Source: Welwitschia mirabilis
Taxonomy: Eukaryota > Gnetophyta > Gnetopsida > Welwitschiales
Reading direction: 5' to 3'
Length of the DNA stretch: 64,000 nt
NCBI GenBank assembly: GCA_051453625.1
Contig: JBOZIK010000001.1
Location: forward strand, 3,606,631 to 3,670,630
Positions 46,301-57,700 of this stretch are shown here, piece after piece; position 1 is the stretch's first letter; each line of letters starts with the position of its first letter. The notes beneath the pieces were generated by a model. It was given only the letters and a program-made list of their open reading frames with translations. It did no database searches and was not told where the DNA came from. The translations under genes and the position numbers were made by a program.

Positions 46301-49300
46301 ATTATAATATGTATTATTTATTTTTAATCAATGTACAATCTTCATATTAACTTCTAGCAAAATTAATACTAAGAGCAAGAAATAAAACATGAATTTTTTT
46401 CCTAGATATCATTGAAAACATAAAGTATTAATGTTCTAAACAAGCATCACACAATACGTTACTATTCTTTTGGGTATACATAGGTAGAACCATGCTTTTT
46501 AGCTACTCTCTTAGACCTTCTCTTCTTTTAAAAGACTTTTTAAGATTTTCTTTAGGAAACCAAAAGATGTTGTTTCCTACTTTTCTGTCTTTTTATATAA
46601 GATGTTTGCCAAATAATAGGCTTCACTTCTTATGGCATAACTACCTCCTTTTCTAGTGTAACTTCCTCTCAATTGCCACCTATCTCCTATTTATACTTTC
46701 TTTCCTTCTTTCTATTATCATTTTTGTAAGACAGTTTTCACATTAATCACTTAACTTACGCATTATATTATCTTATGCATTATAAACTAAAATAAGATAA
46801 CTTTTTACATAAATTTAAACTAAAATATTTTATAAACTAAGACTCATCACTTATGCATTATATTATCTTAACATTCATACTATCATTCATATACATATGA
46901 AATTAGATTAGTTATAAATTCATTATTAGTAATTTAATATTTATTATGTTGATGTTATTTTCTAATAACATACACATTGAAGAGGATTAGAACAAGTTTA
47001 AAATAGCTAAATATTATTACACAATGAAAAGTAACCATTTGTAAGTGTATACGTGAAAAGCAAAGATAAATATGAAAGTTATAATAAAAATATATCATTT
47101 CACTTTTGATTATCTAAATATATTTTTAATAAGTGTAGATGATTCATGATCCATATTCCTTACAAGTGTCGTTTCCTTAACTAACCAAAAATATATATAA
47201 ATATTCCTATAGCATACCCATTAGGAATCCCTTTTAATACATTGCATTACATCCAAAAATGGTAGCAAGCTTAGGATCAACATAGGAGAAGGCTAAGAAT
47301 CACTCTTCTTTACTTTAGCCATAACCCATAGAAGAATCATTATTATTTTTTTACATTTTAGCATTAATGAAAAGCATTTTAATTCTAAAAAGTTTTCATC
47401 TTATTATTCTTACTATTTTATGTTATCTATATGTTTAAAAGTGGTATAAATGTTTTTTTAAAGAATGTTCCAATAAGATGTAAAAAGGTAATTAGAAACC
47501 TTTATTTAAGATATTACTTAAAAAGGTGATATTTTCACTAAATCTATTATAATATTTATTGCTAATTAAGTATTTATAATATTGTAGTACCTAGAAATAG
47601 GTTTTGTTCTAGCATTTTCTTTTATGATTATTACTCTAAATATGTTACTCCCAAAAATTATATTTTATGTATCTATTTTAAATAGAAAATTTTATATTTT
47701 AACTTATGTGATTATTTCGTTTTCAAAAGATGTGAGATTTTGATAAAGATTAATCTTACTCTCTTGAGTTAAAGTCTTCACAAAAATAAACTATTATAAA
47801 ATTTAAACTAGGTACTTCTAGGATTCCCTTTAAAATAAATATATGAGATTAGGATTACATTAGCCCATATTATTTCATGATTTTATCTATTTCTACTATA
47901 TTAATCTATATAAGTAATCTTAATTTCTAAACTTATCATATGTTAAGATGTAAAAAATAAGAGAAGAATCATTGTGAGTGCTATGCTTTGAGCAATTTTT
48001 TAATCTATGTAAGAAATTCTTCATAAATTATCTATGTTCATGAAGATTAATTGGAACCCCTTCGAGATTACAAATATTTTTTAATCTTATATGTCTAGGT
48101 TATGTACATCATAGAATTGTTTTGAGAGATTTTTTGAATTCTTCATTTTGTAAGTCATAATCTAGCATTCTTTCCTCAAGCTTACTCAAGATAATACTTC
48201 TTTCTTTATTTGTAAAAGTTCACCTTAGTTTATGCCTTTTTCATCTACCTCTGTAATTAAGTTTATAATAGAAATTGGAGTAGTGTTAAATATGTCTTTT
48301 ATTAATATTCTTTCTATAGCAAGATTAATAAAAACCATATATGAAATTTTGATATTTATAAATAAATCCTTATGTGATTTTTATTTCAATCAGTTAAAAC
48401 CCTGCTCCAAACTCCTAACATATGTGCATTACAAATATCATTTACAAAATTAAAAAACTTAAATTTGTTATAAACCTATAAATTTCATTATAGTTATTTT
48501 GTAATCCATTGAATAAGCATTAGTTGTCTTTAAAGGAAGCTATTATTCTCTTTATATTATTGTCAAAAATATTTAATTTAGGAAATCTCATATAAGAATT
48601 AAATCATATTACTCTAGCCTTTTGCATATAACCATTACTTTTAAAATGTATTGAAAAAATAAAAATAATAATGGTCAAAACATTACAAAAGGAACATAGC
48701 ATAAGTAATTAGAAGATTTTGCTAATATAATAAAATCTTTTAATAGAAATATGAGTTTTTAATATTCTTTGTTTATAATCTCATTTGATAACTAAATAAA
48801 CTTAACATGATTTCTTTAAAAATATATTTATGCACATGAATTATAAAATAAATCTTAAGTAATGAATTCTAGCTTTTGTTAAGTAGACATTACAACTCTC
48901 TTTTACTTTTATTTTTTTGTATAAACATTTTTATAAAAAATATAATATGACTTTTTCTTCAAATTTATAGTATTAGAACCTTAAGAGTACAATTTTATTT
49001 ATAAGGATAAATTAATACTCTGTTTCTCATTCATAATCCTAATTAAACCCAAAAATAATTAAAGTTAGATACTAACATTTATCATTTTATTAAAGGCCCT
49101 CTTGATTTTTAAAACCTGTGGAGACTTATGCGAATGAAATCTAATATGGATTAAACTTGGGTCCTTATCTACATCAATAAGAAGAGTAAAGAAATAACCT
49201 TTTTGTCCTTATTAACGTAAACATAAAAACTTAATGATATTTTTAAAATTTAGCTACACCTCTACATATTATGACTAAATGTTATTTAATATATGCACTT

Positions 49301-49949
49301 CATGACTAAATAATCCCATTCTTACAAGTCATAACTTAAAATTTAAATCTAAGAATTCTATTGCACCTTTGCATAAAAAACCTTCTAACATGGGATCTCT
49401 GCATATTCATTCTTATATCTTTTTAAATTTTTTAAAAAAATTAATGTATATAGAACTTGTCCATGTGAATGGCATTTACATTGCATTTATAACATGGCCT
49501 AAATCTAGTTAACATTTTTATTCACATGGTTACTTAGTGACATTTTACTCTATCATGCATTATGTTAACTATCTTTTTTAATTTTAATTTTATTTTTTCT
49601 TTATAATATCCTCTCTTTTCTTATCCTAATTAAGCACTATTTCCCCCCTTTTTTCTTTTCTCTTCCTTCCTTATTTAATAGTATTACCAAATAGACATAA
49701 TAGAACCTAGGTTCAAATTTTATGTATTTCTTTATTAGCATTTTTGTATTCTAAGACGAATAAATCATATTAATATTATACATTTACTATAATTAATTTT
49801 TATTTTATTTTAGTTTATAAATAATAACAATGACATAAGTTTATGTCCTCCATTTCTTCCTAGTTTTTATCACATAGAAAGATATCTTGTAAATAGTTAA
49901 GGGAATGTAAACTTATTATAAAACATACATGGATAAGCTTAATCATAAT
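43324..49949. other. AT-rich DNA, nothing firmly recognised
   Basis: 6.6 kb without a supportable gene. Plus-strand frames at about 44300-45020 have somewhat longer open stretches (for example KKVVVNSKRIDSIITKINGI near 44895-44955) and may be an old coding relic, but no family is recognised. Around 46480-46740 a pyrimidine-rich, less AT-rich stretch resembles LTR sequence. No tRNA or rRNA was seen. Confidence 0.35.
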
Positions 49950-50360
49950 ACTTAACCAATACAATAGGAGGTTACAAGTCCTATTAATGGCATTTTAGCT
50001 TGACATCTGATCATCCTTTGAATACGAGTTGATTCTACTTTAGGTTTAAAATGTACAGACATATCTAGGCTCAATTCCATAGGCTTATACTTCACCTCGA
50101 CATACTCGCAATACAGATGACAGAGAGAACATGAGATGGATGCATGCTTAAAATAACCCCTACTTTCTTGAAACATTTCCAAGTGATGCGACATAGTTCA
50201 TTGATGCCAAGGACTTAGGATATTAAGTCAGACTAAGTTTATACATGGGCAGGATAGGAGAGTGTTGATCAAATCCACTTCTAAAAGGGTATTATAAAAA
50301 GAATGTAATGCAACCCACCATGGGGATGAAATCCAAGTATGGGGATGATTATTATTAGGA
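49950..50360 (-). other. Sharply less AT-rich island with an 80-codon minus-strand frame
   Basis: Base composition changes visibly at about 49960 and again at about 50350. The minus frame 49952-50194 encodes 80 codons (MSHHLEMFQESRGYFKHAS...) with a Cys/His cluster CSLCHLYCEY and no low complexity. It could be a gene fragment or organelle-derived DNA. The plastid rRNA insertion lies only 0.6 kb away. I do not recognise the protein. Confidence 0.35.
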
Positions 50361-50932
50361 TTATTTTGATTTTGTCATGTTTGATGAATATACCACATAA
50401 TACATGCATATAATTTTAACTAATGTGGATATTTAATGGATTATTTACCTAATAATTCTAATCATCATTAGGTTCATTTTATAGAAATAATTCTAAAAGA
50501 AAAAACAAGCATACTAGAATATCTCTATATTCAAGATTATAGTAATGAAAATATAAATAAAGAAACTATTATTTCTTTTTTCCTTTTAATAATAATAATA
50601 AAATTTAAAATGTATCAAATCACATCTTAATAATGTATTTTAAGAAACTAATCCATATGTGAATCTATGTTAATCCTAGTAGCATTCTTCCATGCTCATA
50701 TGATAATTTCCATTGTGTAAGGAAGATAAACAAAAAAAGTATAGTTCAAGAATGATTATTAAGATATAATTATTTATTTAATACTCATATGGATTTATTA
50801 TAAGTCATATTTATGTTATTTAAACTACTAAGATGAAAACCCTTCTAAGCATGCATATACAAAGTAAGATAAACGTAAAAGGTAAAAAGGTATTTCTATA
50901 ATAAAATATTATTTCTATGTAATTTAAATTAA
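50361..50932. other. AT-rich spacer
   Basis: Nothing recognised between the less AT-rich island and the plastid rRNA fragment, except a short (AAT)n run near 50588. Confidence 0.4.
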
Positions 50933-51097
50933 GGGGTGACTTAGGGCCTAAGATTAGGTTGAAAGGCATTGTTGATGGACAATAAGTTAATATTCATGTA
51001 CTATCTTTTATTGGTCCCAAGGGACGGAGGAGGCTAAGTTAGCTGAAAGATGGTTATCCGTTCAAGGACGCAAGGTGACCTTTCCTTTTTCAGGGTA
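50933..51097 (+). rRNA. Nuclear insertion of a plastid 23S rRNA fragment (NUPT), decayed
   Basis: Anchors in order are GGGCCTAAGATTAGG, GAAAGGCATTGTTGATGGAC, GGTCCCAAGGGACGGAGGAG, GAAAGATGGTTATCCGTTCA, AAGGACGCAAGGTGACC and TTTTTCAGGGTA. They match from memory a continuous internal stretch of land-plant plastid 23S rRNA, plus strand. Most differences are C-to-T or G-to-A. It is only about 165 bp of a roughly 2.8-kb gene, so it is not functional. After 51097 the plastid match stops abruptly; the next 60 bp (to about 51160) are still less AT-rich and might be another organellar piece joined to it. Confidence 0.8.
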
Positions 51098-51160
51098 GTT
51101 CACTGGTAGTTGGTTCACCCACTCTAGTTGCTACAGGCTTTGTCTTGAATATATTCCCCT

Positions 51161-51929
51161 TTGATATAAGCTTATCTTATATCCTTAAATTCCCTATAAA
51201 AATATTATGTAATAATTTTTCTATGATTTAAAACATTAACTATAATGTTTTGGAGCTTTAAGGAGATATCATAATAAAAAATTTAATAATTAATGAATTA
51301 TCAAGAAATAAATAAAGTTTTTCATAAATTAGATTTATAATAGAATGCTTAGAAAATAACTTAGACTATCGTGGGATTCTAAAAATATTATTTCTAAGGT
51401 CATGATTTAAAGTTAAAAACTACCAAATTTTCTAAAATTATGGTTCTACTTCACGACATTAAAATGATCATAACCTTGAAAAATATTTGGATTTTTAAAT
51501 GATGCAATATATTTTGGAAATATTATTTAATTCTTTACAACTTAGAATGCTTAATTTTTCAAATATTTTAACTATTAGTTAGAGAAACATAAATTAATTA
51601 CATACTATTTGTTGCACTTATTTCCTAATATATTTTTAATAAATAACTTTATTAAAAACTATTACACATTAAAAAAATTACTATTTTTACATTTTCCCAG
51701 TAATAACACAATCTTAGATGTAAAAAAATTACTAATTTATACCTACTAATTAACAAACTATAGTATTTTTAACCTATGCCTCTATTCTAAAAGTTTAATT
51801 TTCGCTATTAGAAAAAATATGTTAAAGTTCCTACAAATAACTAGGAAATAATTTAGATCAGTAAATTAATGGATATACTAAATAATTATTTACAAAATAT
51901 CTTAATTAAATTTACTAATTTAATTCATT
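51161..51929. other. AT-rich intergenic DNA
   Basis: No gene or repeat recognised. Confidence 0.4.
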
Positions 51930-52412
51930 GTAGAATGAAAAATCAAATCAATTTAAAAAGAACCATTTACTATGAGCCTTAGGATTTCCATGAAAGAGTA
52001 CTAGCCTAAAAGAGATTTTTGAAGATTAGGCCTTTGCCCCTAATAAGATGGACCTAATGCATACTAGATAAATTTATATTATTAAAATAAACATGGGTAC
52101 CCAAATTTTCTTTTTTTCGCTCTTCTTATAGTAAACCCCCTAGTCATTTGGCCATAACCATCCATTAGTAACCTCCATTACCAAGCACAAGATACTCCTC
52201 ATATCTCCTCAATGTCTTAGTAAGATCCAATAGGAGGAAATATCATTACTCTAATAGAATCTTCAAAAACGATCATATGAACAATATGAGTAAATAGCTT
52301 ATTTGGAAATATTGGTAAGTCCTTGATAGTCAAAGATTGATGAAGATCCAATATTAAGAATTATTAGCTACAAGCTTCTGAGCTCTAAGCTTCACAAGTT
52401 AGAAAATAAAAA
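51930..52412. repeat. Long direct repeat, left copy
   Basis: Aligns with 54180-54730. Shared blocks include ATTTACTATGAGCCTTAGGA, GCCCCTAATAAGATGGACCT, CCAAGCACAAGA and CTTCACAA. The pair flanks LTR copy c and about 1.4 kb. They could be LTRs of an element or a local duplication. The right end is lost in the 100-N gap. Confidence 0.6.
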
Positions 52413-52512
52413 NNNNNNNNNNNNNNNNNNNNNNNNNNNNNNNNNNNNNNNNNNNNNNNNNNNNNNNNNNNNNNNNNNNNNNNNNNNNNNNNNNNNNNNN
52501 NNNNNNNNNNNN
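52413..52512. other. Assembly gap (100 N, probably a placeholder of unknown size)
   Basis: Exactly 100 N, a common convention for a gap of unknown length. It lies between the left direct repeat and LTR copy c. Confidence 0.9.
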
Positions 52513-52791
52513 TATCATAATAAGCTATCATCCCGATTATTGTGGGGATGATAGTGGGGATGACACACTTCCCAAGCTTCTCAAGTAGCGTAAATTGGTC
52601 TTCTTCATCTTTAGTCCTCTTTCAATATGCTAAGTATCAGGAGATGCTTGAAATGCCTCCAATTATGCCAAGAATTATATGTTTTTATGATCATCTTGTT
52701 ATCTCTCCATAACAATTGTATCTAAACCTATATAAATGTCCTACAAAAGTACTCCAAATATACCATCAAATTCCTATAAATTGGCATCACA
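52513..52791 (-). repeat. LTR-family copy c (truncated by gap)
   Basis: Aligns with the last 280 bp of copies a and b and ends at the same TGTGATGCC on minus (52791). It has the dyad at 52526-52565, TATCATCCCGATTATTG against GGATGATAGTGGGGATGACA. Confidence 0.7.
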
Positions 52792-54179
52792 ACAACATGA
52801 AACCATCATTTCTTTCCTACATCTTCACTTACATTGGTTTCGATACATGCACAAATTGTATGAGAACTATATTCCATCATAGTTCCTAGCATGGCTCATG
52901 ACAAGGAATGGGTTGAAAAAGGGATTTCAAAATAGGGTAAGGGGTTACACTCCAAGGAGACATGACCAATACCTCTCATTAGTTTATGTTAATTTCTTTA
53001 TGACACATGTTCTAATAATCCAAATGCACCCTACTAAAAGGGGGTATTAATATTATAAGTTATGCATATATCTCTTCTTTTTGCTTTAGCAGTCTAGTCT
53101 CAATGCCTTGGGACCTCTAATGGAGAGTTACATTCCCTGAAGTTTATATAACTAATTACCCTAGCCAGTTTTAATTTTATAATATAATATAAAGGTTAGT
53201 GATCAAACAAGATGTTCACATGCATAGCTTACAAAAGAGCTAGTCAACGAGACTTAGTCACAAAAGTTGATAGCAAGGTAGCTTAGGATCCACAGGTTTT
53301 TGACAATTAGTTCATACAAAACATAACTCTACAACTCCGAGAGGACTCTTACAAGATATTATTAAAAGACTATTAAGGTTTTATAAATACTTCAGTGCAC
53401 ACATAACAACACAAAAAATATGGCATTCACATGAGGTTTATAAGATATAAATACATGAAAGAGAACTCAAACCATGCAAGAATATACAAGAACAAATCCT
53501 ACATGTATTTATAAAGAAGACTACGAACCATACCTATTCTTAGTGAAAATCCAAAGTAATCTTAGTTGTAATCAACTCCACATGACCAAGTCATAAAGTA
53601 TGACTTTAATAGCTAGGGGAAATCAAGTATTTATAACAAAGAACTGATAGCAGGGTTTAGGTTTCTATAGATAGTTTAGATTCCCTCAATCCTTCCTTTA
53701 CAAGTTTGCCCATTAGGTTTGAATAATAATACAAAAATATCTAATAAATAAATTTAACTAGATGAGATAAATAACATGAACAATTATTTTAGATTACATG
53801 TCCTTACCATTACATGAATAAGATATAATTAAGAGAAATCTATATCAAAGCTATAGTTAATTTCCAAAGATAAGTTAAGTAATCCAATGTTAAACTGCAT
53901 CAATAGAAAATCATGCATAAGTAATATTAATTTACTTAATTAGTTGAATCTTTAAGTTTAACTAACAAAAATAATAACACCAAGTTATTATTTCAAATAA
54001 TTCTAAAGTAATAGTATGCAAATACCTTAGTTTTACTATTACTTTTATTACAAATACTATTATTTTTAACAACTAAAAACTAAAGTTATTTATTATTACT
54101 AAATTTATAAAATCTAATCATTTATCTAAATGATTAAGAAGGTTTTCTAACCTTAGAAAAGATCTGGACATGATAATTA
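52792..54179. other. Moderately AT-rich DNA, no gene recognised
   Basis: 52800-53700 is less AT-rich than most of the window, with no open frame or motif I can assign. It may be the interior of whatever the flanking direct repeats enclose. Confidence 0.35.
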
Positions 54180-54730
54180 TAGAAAGAAAAATCAAATAAA
54201 TTCAAAAATAATCATTTACTATAAGCCTTAGGATTTCCAGGAAAGAGTACTAACCTAAATCAAATTTTTAAGGATCATACCTTTACCCCTAATAAGATGA
54301 ACCTAATGCATAATAGATAAAAACTTAATACTAAAATAAACATGGATATCAAAATTTTCTTTTTTTTAATTTACTCTTTATAGTAAAGCCCCTAGTCACT
54401 TTGCATAATCATCCATTAATAACCTCTATCACCAAGCATAAGAGGCCCTTCGTATCTCTCTATTGTCTTAGTAAGAGCACATGAAAGAGAAGAAAATTAT
54501 ATATATATACACATACATAATTTCAAGGTAATTATAATGATGATCGAATTTAATATATCATCACTCTACTAGAATATTTAAAAAAGATCATATGGACAAC
54601 ATGAATAAAGAGCTTACTTGAAAATATTAGTAACTCTTTAATGCTTGAAGATTAATAAAGATCTAAACTCAAGAATATTAGCTTAAAGCTTTCAAGATCC
54701 AGGCTTCACAAATAATAGAATGAAAAGAAA
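54180..54730. repeat. Long direct repeat, right copy
   Basis: Counterpart of 51930-52412. It has an insertion with a (TA)n run at about 54498-54509 that the left copy lacks. Confidence 0.6.
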
Positions 54731-57700
54731 GAGAGGAAAAAAGAAAATGTACTTTCATGAAAAATGGAAAGTATCTTCTCCTTTGTAAGAAAGGAAAAAT
54801 CTCTATATATAAAATAACAAAAGGCACATAGCTTAAGATCACATGATTTATCATTGATAAGTGGGATGAGTAATAAGTAATCTTCTTTCTTTAATTATCA
54901 AGGTTAATTACATGTATTGTTTTCTTATGCTAGATCCTTCTTAATCCATCATAGACTCATGAGTAAGTTTAGTTCATTCAAGACATGTATCAAAATAATA
55001 AATGCATAAATCTCAAAATTTTCATGTGGATAATGAAATAAACTCTTCAATTCCAATGCAAAAAGTAATAAATATGCTATAAATCAAGTGTCCTTACACA
55101 TCTCAAGAAGATAAAAGTTGTGGTAGAGTAAATCTACTCATTTATTACTCTTAATTCTAAGTAAGAGTGCATGTGCTCATTCACACTTTCATTTATTTCA
55201 TAATTCATAGAATCTACTAATCACACAACACAAAAAAGAATATGTATATTCATAATATAGTACACCTATTACATTTACCAAAAATTTAAATAAGTAAATA
55301 AGATGTAAAATATATGATTATTTCCTCTTGAAATTTTTAATTTCTTAGTTTTATCATATGATTTTCATTCTTTACATAATGGGATTATCTAATTTTAAAT
55401 GTTTGAATAGATTTTCTCATAAAAACCTTTTAACATAATTATTATGATTTTCATGGAAAATTTCAAACTAAATTTAATTTAAAATACCATCTTATTTTTA
55501 CAAGGCCTTTAAAGAATAGTAATTCATCATCTGACTAAAAGATTAATATGTTTAATATTCAAGTAATTAAGGTTTACAAAATATGGGATATGGTACTTTC
55601 ATTATAAATTCAAAGTAGATCTAAAATTATATTGTATGAGTTGATATAAATTGTGATTTTGATAATTAAAATAATTCTCTTCTTTATTGGCTTTATTTTC
55701 TTAAATAATAGTTATTTTATGCTTATAAGTAAAAGTATATTATCTTTCTATAATTTACTTATAAAGATCTTATATTTTAACTTGGAAAATAATGTAATTC
55801 CATGGCACTAAGAAACCTTGAATCCAAAATCAAGAAACTAAGAAATCCAAATTCTATAATGAGAGCCTTGTTAAATTAATATTCAGGGTATTTATGAATT
55901 TAAAGTTCTTTTTAAGTTTAAGAATTTCATAGAAGATAGCACAGATAAATCAATATGAATTTCTATGCTAATTAAATTAAATAAGAAGCTATGATTCATT
56001 AAGAAATAGCATTATTATTAAATTTAATTCTTTTTCTAATTAGTCATTTATAGTTCACAAGATGACATCATGCCATAACAATTAAAAATAAGGACTAATT
56101 TGTGATTCAAAGTAATGAAATCCAAAAACTTAGAAAAATAGCAATTTGTAGTTAAATCTTTCATGAAAAAAAGAAAAATAAGAATCTACATAAATATTTA
56201 TTTAGAAATGTCAATTTCATAATCAAAAAGATAGTAAGAAATACATTGTTAATAGCTTTACTCATGTTTAAAATATAGATATTAAAAACACACTTTAAAG
56301 TCATAGGAGAATGAAATCCATCTATTCTTATTTAATGGAATGAGACAATATAATGGAATCATTAATTAATTAATAAATTTTAATGTAATAAGTGTGACTT
56401 GTTTTATTTAAATTAGACAACATAATACATCAAGACATCTATCTTTTTTCCTATTTTTTCCTACATTAAGATTAATAAGAATATGATTAAATTAGATAAT
56501 ATTTTTTATTAAATTTATATTTACCAATAATATTAAATGATTCAAATGAACCTTTTGTATTAGAAAGTTCAATGAATTAATTAATCTAAGAATGAAACTA
56601 GATACTCTATTAAATAGAAGAAAATTAATGCAAAAATTACCTACACATAGAAGCTAATGCAACATTATTAAAAAAATTTCTAATCACATTTATCCCATAA
56701 TCATGTTTTATACATGGTAATAAGAACCTCGTTTTTGCTATTATTTCATAAATAGAAGCTCCTATTCTATATCTTATGAAGTTTCAAAAGAAAAAACTAT
56801 CATTTTATCTAGCACAAATAAGATTTTATATAAATTATTCAATCAAATTTGATTAAAATTTAGTTTCTAGGGAAAATAATAATATTAGCATAAGGTCAAT
56901 AATAAACTTTAGATAGGAGCACAACTTCACATAATATTTGTCAACATAATGATAGTTGTATGGATTTTTAGAATAAAATATTAATAATTATGAATATTTT
57001 ATTTTTTTGTAACATTATGGATGAAAAATTATTATGTTTAGTGAGATTTTTTTCCCCTTAAACACTAATAGATTACACATTTTCTAAGACTCTCTAAAGA
57101 GAAGTAAGACTAACCACAAGGGGTTTTTAAAGTAGGCATGAACAAATCGTCATAAAACTTTAACTAGAATCTTTAGATCAATATTATTTATCCTAGTTCT
57201 ATTACAAGAAAGCTATGTCTAAATGAATTCCCCATAATAAATTAAACAAATTCATTAAGAGAGATAAGAAAAGCTCTTTGCTCTCAGAAATCTTAACTTT
57301 GATAATAAAAGAAAATAATTTTAGGATAAATATACATGATATAAATTCAATAACTACATTAATAGATTTAAATAAATACCACCCATTAATCAAATATATG
57401 TTTGTGATTTTCTTCGTTTCTTCATATAAAGTGATCATAAAAATGACACTTTAAGACTTACTAATATGGTCTTGAGAAGACTAATATTATTAATGAAATT
57501 AATGATTATAAGTACAAGAAAATATGAAATTAAAAAGTTTCACATGATTTTTTATTTCTTTTCAAATGATATTTGATAATAGTTTGATTTGCATCTTTTT
57601 TAAATTCAATAAAACATATTAATAAGAATAGTGAACATTATCATGGCTTGTGTGATTCTTTGTATGGCAAGTAATTTAGGTTTCACATTTATCCATTAAG

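Noticed and set aside
48232-48453. 73-codon plus frame
   Set aside because: No motif, isolated in AT-rich DNA; no evidence of coding beyond chance length.
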